Both the position numbers and the translations under genes were made by a program. From an uncultured Mollicutes bacterium (GTDB lineage Bacteria > Bacillota_I > Bacilli_A > RFN20 > CAG-826): a stretch of DNA of 21,974 nt. This document shows, one piece after another, positions 7,963-13,924 of the stretch; position 1 is the first letter of the stretch, and each line of letters opens with the position of its first letter. The stretch spans positions 1 through 21,974 of the forward strand of contig URQK01000020.1 of NCBI GenBank assembly GCA_900549975.1, in the 5' to 3' direction. The notes below the pieces were generated by a model. That model saw nothing but the letters and a program-made list of their open reading frames with translations. It was not told the origin of the DNA and searched no databases.

Positions 7963-8133
7963 TTAAAAGCTCTTTTCTATTACAAATATTAAAACAATGA
8001 CAATAGCTAAAACCGCTAATGCGGCAAGCACTAGTGTCATAATGATTTTACGATCAATTGGACTACGTAGATTTACTTTTGGATCATTTTCTGGACGATC
8101 CACTAATTTTTTGTTTTCTTTATAAGGAAGCAT
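7963..8133 (-). CDS. 56-aa tail-anchored membrane protein, first gene of the hflX operon
   Basis: I place the start at ATG 8131-8133, because the Shine-Dalgarno AAGGTG (8140-8145) sits 6 nt upstream. An upstream TTG at 8160 and an ATG at 8139 are in frame but less well placed. The protein has a charged N-terminal half (lysine, proline and aspartate rich, residues 1-29) and one strong membrane segment (about 30-52) ending in 'EKSF', so the N terminus probably faces the cytoplasm. It is too small for a functional call and I do not recognise a family. It leads the operon with the SDR, ABC-F and HflX genes. A promoter-like TATAAT lies 40 nt upstream. Confidence 0.65.
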   Translation of the reverse strand: MLPYKENKKLVDRPENDPKVNLRSPIDRKIIMTLVLAALAVLAIVIVLIFVIEKSF

Positions 8134-8172
8134 TGTCATCACCTTTATATATTCTATCAAGTTTTACTAAAT

Positions 8173-8178
8173 ATTATA
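8173..8178 (-). promoter_or_regulatory. Putative -10 of the hflX operon
   Basis: A perfect TATAAT (minus strand) lies 40 nt upstream of the ATG at 8133, giving a leader of about 33 nt. No good -35 is present at 17 nt (AATTGT at best). A C-tract (CCCCC) lies directly upstream. Confidence 0.45.
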
Positions 8179-8254
8179 AGGGGGCAAATAGCAAAACAAT
8201 TTAATAAAATAACTATTAATGTTAATAAACTAATAACAGATAAGTGATGATTAG

Positions 8255-8310
8255 GCGTAAATGCTATCGCAGCTCTTATGAGTCCGCAATGATAGACACT
8301 TGCTTTTTTT
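8255..8310 (+). ncRNA. Extended imperfect hairpin with T tract: terminator or small RNA 3' end
   Basis: The stretch folds as a long imperfect hairpin. Outer pairs are 8257-8263 with 8297-8303 (GTAAATG/CACTTGC, one mismatch). The middle stem is CTATC (8264-8268) with GATAG (8291-8295). The inner part is GC (8269-8270) with GC (8286-8287), then CTC (8273-8275) with GAG (8280-8282) and a TTAT loop. Seven T residues (8304-8310) follow directly. It resembles an intrinsic terminator on the plus strand, although no plus-strand gene ends here. I recognise no known riboswitch or RNA family. Confidence 0.35.
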
Positions 8311-8347
8311 ATTGCTTTATATATAGATTAATTTATCTTAGATGAAT

Positions 8348-8378
8348 TTGACATTTTTATAGTAAATTACCATATAAC
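8348..8378 (+). promoter_or_regulatory. Orphan plus-strand promoter-like pair
   Basis: A perfect -35 TTGACA (8348-8353) is followed after 19 nt by TATAAC (8373-8378). The spacing is longer than the usual 17. A transcript would run about 130 nt to the hairpin at 8492-8521. No coding frame follows. Confidence 0.3.
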
Positions 8379-8485
8379 AATATAAGTTTGTAGGTAGTTT
8401 AGTAGAATAAAAAGAGTATTTTCAAATTCAAAAAATAATGTAATGTTGTTTATTTGAATTACCCACTTGTGTAAATTTAAAATAT

Positions 8486-8521
8486 TAAAAACACTTAACT
8501 ACTAATTGACGCAGTTAAGTG
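8486..8521 (-). terminator. Rho-independent terminator of the M20 gene
   Basis: A 9-bp perfect stem (CACTTAACT 8492-8500 with AGTTAAGTG 8513-8521) has a 12-nt loop and is followed on the minus strand by GTTTTT. It lies 9 nt after the stop of the M20 gene. On the plus strand it is followed by ATCTTTTCTT, so it may also stop plus-strand transcription. Confidence 0.85.
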
Positions 8522-8529
8522 ATCTTTTC

Positions 8530-9873
8530 TTAATCTAATTTAATTTTTACAATATTATCATCGTATTCTAATAATTGTTCTTCTTTTATATAACTGCTCC
8601 AATCTTTAAAGTATTCTTCTTTAGAAGCATAAAGAGGAATATAAGAACTAACAACTTCTTTGGCAAGTTTAGCATCATCACTTAATAAGGCACTTAAAAT
8701 AGATAATTGACCTTGCGCTGATAATACACAGGCTTTATCAACATCAGCAATATGGAAGTCAACACCATGACTTGTTCCTTTTGCACCAGCAATATAAGGA
8801 TGAACAACCGGCATAATACAACTTAGATTTCCCATATCAGTAGAGCCATTACCCCAGTTATTAGTAAGTCTAATTTTTTCTCTTCCAACAAGTTCAGACA
8901 TAACATCAACAGTAACTTCTCTTAATTTTTCCGAATTATTTAAAGGAGCAAATCCAGGATAATCATTAACCATCATAGTAGCGCCCATTGCTAAAGCACC
9001 AGAAGCTAAAGCACGATTTACTTTTTTGTTGGTAAGTTGAATAGTTTTTAATGATCTACCACGAATAAAAGTAGAAATCTTTGCAACGCTAGGAATGATG
9101 CTAACAGCTTCTCCACCATTAGTGATAATAGGATGAACACGAATATGATTTTCTTCTTTAAATGTTTCACGTAAAGCATTAATAGCGTTTAATCCTAATG
9201 TTGCGGCATATAAAGCATTAACACCTTGATCAGGGCAGCTGCCAGCATGAGCGCCAACGCCGTAATATGTGACATCTTTCATTAGACAGCCATTGCAACC
9301 AGCATGTAAATCTAGTAACGTTGCGGTATTAGTGCCAGTATGAAACATATAAGCCATATCTACACCATCAAAATACCCACGATATAAGAATTCATCTTTA
9401 CCACCTAAAAAATGAATAATACCTTTTTTTCTTAATTTGTTTCGTTCTTCAAGTTGAATGCCTTCTTCAGCAGGAACCAAAACTAAACGAATAGAACCAC
9501 TTAAGCCATCTAAGGCACCAGGTTCTTTTAAAGCAAGAGCAATTCCTACCATTGCGGCACATTGAGCACAGTGACCACATGCATGAGCGTTACCCTTAAC
9601 AGCGGCAAAATGATTTGGAACCGCTAAAGCATCAAGTTCCGCTAAAATCATGACTTTTGGACCGGGTTTACATGTGTCAATATCAGTATAAAATCCAGGA
9701 ATATTACCAGCTTTATTTAAAACATAACCAGCCTTTTCAAAGACATTTTCTAAATAATGACTAGTTTCCCATTCGTTATATCCTGTTTCTGGATGTTTCC
9801 AAATAAAATCTTCCGCTTCATAAATTTCTTGCTTATGTTTATTTACAAAATCTAAATATTTTTGATATTTCAT
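8530..9873 (-). CDS. M20 family metallo-amidohydrolase (AbgA/AbgB-like)
   Basis: The 447-aa cytoplasmic protein is an M20D-type peptidase/amidohydrolase. Such enzymes hydrolyse amide bonds of small N-acyl amino acids or p-aminobenzoyl-glutamate-like compounds. Visible metal and catalytic residues are Asp81, the HACGH motif (97-101, with Cys99 and His101), Glu136-Glu137 in 'VPAEEG', and His residues in 'MFHTG' and 'TSHGVDFH' near the C terminus. 'HPETGYNE' (27-34) is the usual family start motif. The length is typical. GGAG precedes the ATG at 9871-9873 by a good spacing. It is a single-gene transcript: its own promoter overlaps a perfect palindrome and a terminator follows. The exact substrate cannot be read. 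Confidence 0.9.
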   Translation of the reverse strand: MKYQKYLDFVNKHKQEIYEAEDFIWKHPETGYNEWETSHYLENVFEKAGYVLNKAGNIPGFYTDIDTCKPGPKVMILAELDALAVPNHFAAVKGNAHACGHCAQCAAMVGIALALKEPGALDGLSGSIRLVLVPAEEGIQLEERNKLRKKGIIHFLGGKDEFLYRGYFDGVDMAYMFHTGTNTATLLDLHAGCNGCLMKDVTYYGVGAHAGSCPDQGVNALYAATLGLNAINALRETFKEENHIRVHPIITNGGEAVSIIPSVAKISTFIRGRSLKTIQLTNKKVNRALASGALAMGATMMVNDYPGFAPLNNSEKLREVTVDVMSELVGREKIRLTNNWGNGSTDMGNLSCIMPVVHPYIAGAKGTSHGVDFHIADVDKACVLSAQGQLSILSALLSDDAKLAKEVVSSYIPLYASKEEYFKDWSSYIKEEQLLEYDDNIVKIKLD

Positions 9874-9895
9874 AATGTTAAATCTCCTTATAAAA

Positions 9896-9920
9896 ATTAT
9901 AACAAAAGAATTTGTTATAA
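9896..9920 (-). promoter_or_regulatory. M20 gene -10 box covered by a perfect 10-bp palindrome (operator)
   Basis: TTATAACAAA (9897-9906) and TTTGTTATAA (9911-9920) form a perfect inverted repeat around the spacer AGAA. The minus-strand -10 box TATAAT occupies 9896-9901, so a protein bound here would block it. The -35 region is weak (ATTTTT). The site is followed by the SD and ATG at 9873. A hairpin could also form in RNA, but the start site lies just downstream. Confidence 0.55.
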
Positions 9921-9956
9921 AAATAGTTTGGTAATATTTTTAATATCAATTTAGAT

Positions 9957-9989
9957 AAAAAGAGCAAAAGCGTTTATGCCTTTGCTCTT
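9957..9989 (-). terminator. Rho-independent terminator of the CNNM pair
   Basis: AAGAGCAAA and TTTGCTCTT (9960-9968 and 9981-9989) form a 9-bp stem with a partly paired GC loop. On the minus strand it is followed by TTTTTAT. It lies just after the stop at 9998. Confidence 0.8.
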
Positions 9990-9997
9990 AAGTGTTT

Positions 9998-11296
9998 TTA
10001 TTCTTCTTCGTCTTCATCTTCATCATCGTTATTAACGATGACTTTAACTTTTTCGACTATAAATTCATCAACTTTTAATATTTCTATAGTAAGATTTTCA
10101 TAATCGAAAGTATCTCCAACTTTAGCAAATCGTTCAAGATTTTCAATACAAAAGCCACTTACAGTAGTATAATCAGAATCGATTTCATCTTTATCTTTAT
10201 CAATGCCTACTAAATCAAAGAAGTCATCGATGTTCATTGAACCATCAACTTCATAGATGTTTTGGCTTTTTTGTTTATAATCTTCTTCAATGACATCAGT
10301 TTCATCCCATATTTCGCCCACTAATTCCTCGACAATATCTTCCATGGTAACAATACCTTCCGTACCACCGAATTCATCAATGATAACGGCAATATGGGTA
10401 TGAGTATCTTTAAATTCTTTTAGTAATGATGAAATGTGTTTTGATTTAGGAACATATATTGGTTCATCAATTAGCTTTCTTAAATCTACTTTTTCGCCTT
10501 TAAGTTTCATCTTTAAAATCTTTTTAACTTTAACAATACCAATGATGTTATCGATAGTTTCATCATAGACAGGAATACGGGAATATCTTGTAAATTCTTT
10601 AGTGTCATAAACATCATCATTGTTTTCGTTAATGTCAAGAGCGTATACATCAACACGTGGTGTCATAATTTCATAAACAGTGGTGTCACAGAAATCAATC
10701 GCAGACTTTAATAAGTCACCTTGTTTTTCATTAATAACGCCATCTTCTTCAATTTGTTCCACAATTTCCATTAATTCATCATCAGTCATAACTTCTTCAT
10801 CTTTATTTTTCTTTGTAAATGGTTTAGTAACAAAACTAACAAATAAATTAATAACAAAGATAATAGGTTTTAAAATAATAACAAGAACAGTTAAAGGAAT
10901 AGAAGAAAAACGTGCGACTTGATAATTAAATTTTAATCCAATAGTTTTAGGCAATACTTCACCAAATGTAAGAATAATTAAAAACATTGTGACGGAAACC
11001 AAAAGCGGAACATAAGCACTATTAGGACCATTAAGTAAGCCTTTAAATATTTCATTACCAACAATTGTAGCAAGAGAAGTAGAGAAAATATTTACGAAGT
11101 CATTACCAAATAAAATGGAATATACTGTTTCATTTAAATGATCAATAATCTTTAATACCCTTTTAGCGGATTTATCACCATTTTCACTTGCTTTCTTAAG
11201 TTTAAGAACATTTACGGAATTAAGAGCAATCTCAGACATGGAAAAGAAAGCGGATAATACAATTAAAATTAGAAGTAAAATATAATATACAATCAT
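9998..11296 (-). CDS. CNNM/CorC-type membrane protein with CBS pair and CorC_HlyC domain
   Basis: The 432-aa protein has an N-terminal DUF21/CNNM membrane domain with about four hydrophobic segments (about residues 1-165) and the usual small-residue run 'FSMSEIALNSVN'. A CBS-domain pair follows (about 195-325, with 'YEIMTPRVDVYALD' and 'GTEGIVTMEDIVEELVG'), then a CorC_HlyC domain (about 340-420). The end is a very acidic tail (DDEDEDEEE). The family is linked to Mg2+/Co2+ export or resistance; the old name hemolysin C/TlyC is a misnomer. The start overlaps the stop of the paralogue upstream (TAATG), so they are translated together. The length is normal for the full family. Confidence 0.88.
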   Translation of the reverse strand: MIVYYILLLILIVLSAFFSMSEIALNSVNVLKLKKASENGDKSAKRVLKIIDHLNETVYSILFGNDFVNIFSTSLATIVGNEIFKGLLNGPNSAYVPLLVSVTMFLIILTFGEVLPKTIGLKFNYQVARFSSIPLTVLVIILKPIIFVINLFVSFVTKPFTKKNKDEEVMTDDELMEIVEQIEEDGVINEKQGDLLKSAIDFCDTTVYEIMTPRVDVYALDINENNDDVYDTKEFTRYSRIPVYDETIDNIIGIVKVKKILKMKLKGEKVDLRKLIDEPIYVPKSKHISSLLKEFKDTHTHIAVIIDEFGGTEGIVTMEDIVEELVGEIWDETDVIEEDYKQKSQNIYEVDGSMNIDDFFDLVGIDKDKDEIDSDYTTVSGFCIENLERFAKVGDTFDYENLTIEILKVDEFIVEKVKVIVNNDDEDEDEEE

Positions 11297-12351
11297 TATT
11301 TTTTACCTCCTTTTTTAACTTGTTCATTAAATTCGGCCATATCGCCAACAAGTTCTTCAAGAAGGTCTTCCATCGTTACCATGCCAATAGTGTTTTTTTG
11401 TTTATCTTTAACAATAGCAATATGAGTTTTATGCTTTTTAAATCCTTCAAATAACTCATCCATAGTAAATTGATTGCTAACAATATATGGTTTAGATAAA
11501 GTAGAACGAATAGAAACTTTCTTATTTTGTAAATAACTAGATAAATATTTTTTAACATGTAATATACCAATAATATTATTGATGCTTTTATAATAAACAG
11601 GAATACGTGTGTAAGGTGTATTTAATAAAATTTTATTTAATTTTTCATGAGTTAAGCCATCTAAATCAATAGCAAAAATTTTATCTTTTGGTGTTAATAC
11701 TTCACGAACTTCTGTTTCACCAAAGTCAATTGCGGATTGAATAATGTCAGATTCTTCTTCCTCAATTATTCCCTTATCTTCAATATCTTCAATAATATTA
11801 GTAAAGTCATCTTCGGAAATTTCAGGAGTATCTTTTACTTTAAAAATGATATCAAATAATTTTCCTAGTCCAATAAATATTAATCCAATTGGATAAGTAA
11901 AAAAGTAGAAGAAACGCAAAATATACGTTGAAAAAAGTACCATTTTTATTGAATTGGCACGAGCGATACATTTTGGGATTGATTCAACAAATATATATAC
12001 GATAATAGTGGTAACAATAGTGGCAACAAGAGAAGCGGTATCACTATTAGCGATAAATTCCATAAAGATGTATGTTGATAGCATTGATGTAAGAACGCTA
12101 ACGATATTAGTGCCAATTAATATGGCTACTAAATATTTATCAAAACTTTCTGATATTTTAACAGCAAGTTTTGCTGTTTTGTTTCCATCATCAGCCATAA
12201 CTCTTAAACGCATTCTATTACAAGAAGAAAATGCTGTTTCAGCTGCAGCAAAGAAACTACCAAATATAAGCAATAATATAATGACAATATAGGGAACAGG
12301 TCCACTCATTATCATACTCAAACTAATACTACACGAAGGCCCATCAGCCAT
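11296..12351 (-). CDS. CNNM/CorC-type paralogue lacking the CorC_HlyC domain
   Basis: The 351-aa protein has the same order as its downstream neighbour: a DUF21/CNNM membrane domain with 'FAAAETAFSSCNRMRL' (about 34-49) and four hydrophobic segments, then a CBS pair (about 200-335, with 'REVLTPKDKIFAID' and 'NTIGMVTMEDLLEELVG'). It stops about 15 residues after the second CBS repeat (VKKGGKK), so the C-terminal CorC_HlyC domain is absent. There is no sign of a frameshift at that point: the stop overlaps the next gene's start (TAATG). AGGAG lies 10 nt before ATG 12349-12351; a start at Met13 is also possible. The pair may work as a heteromer, because CNNM proteins are dimeric, but that is inference. 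Confidence 0.86.
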   Translation of the reverse strand: MADGPSCSISLSMIMSGPVPYIVIILLLIFGSFFAAAETAFSSCNRMRLRVMADDGNKTAKLAVKISESFDKYLVAILIGTNIVSVLTSMLSTYIFMEFIANSDTASLVATIVTTIIVYIFVESIPKCIARANSIKMVLFSTYILRFFYFFTYPIGLIFIGLGKLFDIIFKVKDTPEISEDDFTNIIEDIEDKGIIEEEESDIIQSAIDFGETEVREVLTPKDKIFAIDLDGLTHEKLNKILLNTPYTRIPVYYKSINNIIGILHVKKYLSSYLQNKKVSIRSTLSKPYIVSNQFTMDELFEGFKKHKTHIAIVKDKQKNTIGMVTMEDLLEELVGDMAEFNEQVKKGGKK

Positions 12352-12379
12352 GGGAAATCAACTCCTATACAATGAGATA

Positions 12380-12408
12380 ATTCTAGCATAAAGCAAATCT
12401 TAAAGCAA
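12380..12408 (-). promoter_or_regulatory. Promoter of the CNNM pair
   Basis: Minus strand TTGCTT (12403-12408), 17 nt, then TAGAAT (12380-12385). TGC directly before the -10 makes an extended -10 element. The predicted start is near 12373, about 22 nt before ATG at 12351. Confidence 0.7.
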
Positions 12409-12412
12409 TAAT

Positions 12413-12458
12413 TGATCAATATGTAGGCACTTACATGATCAACATGTAGGCACTAAAT
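12413..12458. repeat. Two 23-bp direct repeats next to the CNNM -35 box
   Basis: Copy 1 (12413-12435) and copy 2 (12436-12458) share TGATCAAYATGTAGGCACTWA, differing at about three of 23 positions. Each contains the palindrome TGATCA. ATGTA/TACAT also form an inverted repeat within copy 1 and its boundary. The pair lies 4 bp upstream of the -35 hexamer, so it may bind a regulator. A remnant of a repeat-rich transposon end is the alternative. Confidence 0.6.
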
Positions 12459-12540
12459 GTAATAAAAAAATAGGACATATTAAAGATAAAAGCGAAAAAG
12501 TTCATATTATGATTAAATAATAAATTTAATTAGATATATA

Positions 12541-12569
12541 AAAAATGTGGGCAACATTATTGTTCCCAC
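12541..12569 (-). terminator. Rho-independent terminator downstream of lacI
   Basis: On the minus strand GTGGGAACA/TGTTgCCCAC pairs (12547-12551 with 12565-12569 and 12553-12556 with 12561-12564, one bulged base, ATAA loop) and is followed by ATTTTTTATATAT. It is about 135 nt after the lacI stop. Confidence 0.65.
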
Positions 12570-12592
12570 TTTGACATTTAGTCGGTGTCAAA
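12570..12592. repeat. TTTGACA/TGTCAAA inverted repeat
   Basis: A 7-bp perfect inverted repeat (12570-12576 and 12586-12592) with the spacer TTTAGTCGG. It lies immediately beside the terminator hairpin, with a further TGACA at 12597-12601. The stacking of short repeats is like that at some insertion-sequence ends, but no IS was identified. Confidence 0.4.
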
Positions 12593-12704
12593 TGCGATGA
12601 CAAAATAATTTAACATTTAGAAATTATAAAAAATCAATAAGATAGTGCAAAAATTATAGAGCAACTCTAAGTGTCATTAGTAAAACGTTTGAAAATTTTA
12701 AACA

Positions 12705-13682
12705 TTATTCTTTAATAATGTGAAGATAAGTTGGAAACATTTGTGTAAAGTATTCATTAATGTTTTTTGTTTTTACAACTTTATCAATAATTAAATCGCA
12801 AGCAAAATGAACAATTTGCTCAGTGTCTGCTCTAACAGAATTAATGCTTTTAAAAATAGGATAAAATTCATGAATATCATCATATCCAATAATTTTAATT
12901 TTCCTTTTCAATCTTTTTTTCTTTAAATAACTAATTAATTCAATAGCTAGTGAATCCGAAAAACAAAAAACAAAATCTATGTTTTCAGATATGATTTTTT
13001 TATAGGCAATTTGAATAAAATCTTTTTGATATTGATATGGAATAAAACTAAATGGTTTATTAGATGTATTAATAATTTCGGAAAATCCTAAAAATCTACG
13101 AAAACTAGTTTCAGAAATACTATTTGTCAAATATAAAGCTTTAGTAAAGTCTCCTTTAACAAAGAATTCACCAACTTGTTTACCACCACTGATATCATCT
13201 GTATAGACGCAATCAATATATTCTACATTAGAATTAATTCCAACTAAGCAAAAAGGAATTTCTCGTTTTTTAAAAAATAGGGCCACATCAGTTGTAGGCT
13301 CAACAAAAGAAATTACACCGCAATAGCGATTAATCATAATGTTTTCAATATCGTTCATTGTCATAAGATTAGTATCAGAATAGATTAAATTACATTTGTA
13401 TCCTTTTTCTTTTATATAATGAAAAACTTTTTCGCAATAAATGGCAAAATATGGGTTATAAAAATCATTATAAACAAGAGCGATAATTTTTGAATTATCG
13501 TTTTTTAGACTCCGCGCCACACTATCAGGAACATAGCCCAACTCAGCAGCAATTTTTCGAACCTTTTCTTTAGTTGGTTCGGAAATATCTTGTGAATCTC
13601 TTAATGCTCTTGAAACGGCGTTAATAGATATTCCCGCACGAATGGCAATATCTTTTAATGTTATGTTTCTTTTTTGCTGCAT
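12705..13682 (-). CDS. LacI-family transcriptional repressor of the adjacent glycan operon
   Basis: The 325-aa protein begins with a LacI-type helix-turn-helix (about residues 6-50: 'LKDIAIRAGISINAVSRALR', then 'ISEPTKEKVRKIAAELGY') and the hinge helix 'SVARSLK'. The periplasmic-binding-like effector domain follows (about 60-325), with 'IIGYDD' near position 270 as in most family members. It would repress in the absence of a sugar effector, which cannot be named from sequence. It is divergent from the lipoprotein/GH43/ABC transporter operon. GGTGA precedes the ATG. It has a near-consensus promoter of its own and twin CG-centred palindromes lie in the shared intergenic region. Confidence 0.9.
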   Translation of the reverse strand: MQQKRNITLKDIAIRAGISINAVSRALRDSQDISEPTKEKVRKIAAELGYVPDSVARSLKNDNSKIIALVYNDFYNPYFAIYCEKVFHYIKEKGYKCNLIYSDTNLMTMNDIENIMINRYCGVISFVEPTTDVALFFKKREIPFCLVGINSNVEYIDCVYTDDISGGKQVGEFFVKGDFTKALYLTNSISETSFRRFLGFSEIINTSNKPFSFIPYQYQKDFIQIAYKKIISENIDFVFCFSDSLAIELISYLKKKRLKRKIKIIGYDDIHEFYPIFKSINSVRADTEQIVHFACDLIIDKVVKTKNINEYFTQMFPTYLHIIKE

Positions 13683-13749
13683 TTTTTCACCAACTTTACT
13701 TAGTATTCAAAGGATAATTTGCTAATAAAATATTATAGTCATTTTATTC

Positions 13750-13778
13750 ATAATAACATAGTTGGCAAAAACTGTCAA
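13750..13778 (-). promoter_or_regulatory. lacI promoter
   Basis: Perfect minus-strand TTGACA (13773-13778), 17 nt, then TATTAT (13750-13755). The predicted start lies near 13743, leaving a leader of about 60 nt before ATG 13682. This is the best promoter in the window. Confidence 0.85.
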
Positions 13779-13815
13779 TTTTCGTAAAAATATTGAAAAA
13801 CGAACTAAATTGTCT

Positions 13816-13833
13816 TACTTTAACGATGAAGTA
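13816..13833. promoter_or_regulatory. Second, imperfect LacI-type operator
   Basis: TACTTTAACGATGAAGTA shares the left half exactly with the main operator, and the right half differs at two positions. The centre is at 13824.5, 36 bp upstream of the main operator centre. It lies between the divergent promoters, so it may assist binding or looping. Confidence 0.6.
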
Positions 13834-13849
13834 ATTTTTAAAAAATGTG

Positions 13850-13878
13850 TTTACTTTAACGTTAAAGTATGTTAGTAT
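13850..13878 (+). promoter_or_regulatory. Promoter of the glycan operon
   Basis: TTTACT (13850-13855), 17 nt, then TAGTAT (13873-13878). Each box matches the consensus at four of six positions. A start near 13885 gives a 40-nt leader with GGAGGA (13911-13916) 8 nt before ATG 13925. Confidence 0.5.
13852..13869. promoter_or_regulatory. Main LacI-family operator (perfect 18-bp palindrome)
   Basis: TACTTTAAC (13852-13860) and GTTAAAGTA (13861-13869) form a perfect palindrome centred on CG, the usual form for LacI/CcpA-type operators. It covers part of the -35 box and most of the spacer of the plus-strand promoter, so binding would block it. Confidence 0.8.
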
Positions 13879-13924
13879 CTAACTGAAGAAAGCGGTTTCT
13901 TTATGCCGCGGGAGGAACAATTCA

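Larger units (their letters stand above)
8161..8529. other. Non-coding gap of about 370 bases between the hflX operon and the M20 gene
   Basis: No convincing coding frame is seen. The gap holds the hflX-operon -10, a structured plus-strand element with a T tract (8255-8310), a plus-strand promoter-like pair (8348-8378), an AT-rich inverted repeat (AATTCAAA/TTTGAATT around 8424-8460) and the shared terminator at 8492-8521. Both flanking genes are on the minus strand, so plus-strand signals here serve no visible gene. Confidence 0.6.
12352..12704. other. Non-coding gap of about 350 bases between the CNNM genes and lacI
   Basis: The gap contains the CNNM promoter, the 23-bp direct repeats (12413-12458), the lacI terminator (12541-12569) and a TTTGACA/TGTCAAA inverted repeat (12570-12592). 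I see no coding frame. Short sequence fragments and nested repeats could be the remains of a transposon end, but no transposase fragment is visible. Confidence 0.5.

Noticed and set aside
7963..8160. 65-aa version of the small membrane protein starting at TTG 8160
   Set aside because: The SD AAGGTG fits ATG 8133 at 6 nt, and the longer form would need a TTG start without an SD.
8255..8310. Known riboswitch or hammerhead ribozyme
   Set aside because: There is a vague CTTATGAGTCC likeness, but no GAAA core or conserved ligand-binding motifs were found.
12413..12458. CRISPR array
   Set aside because: Only two direct repeats with no real spacer and no cas gene; the units are tandem with a 23-bp period.
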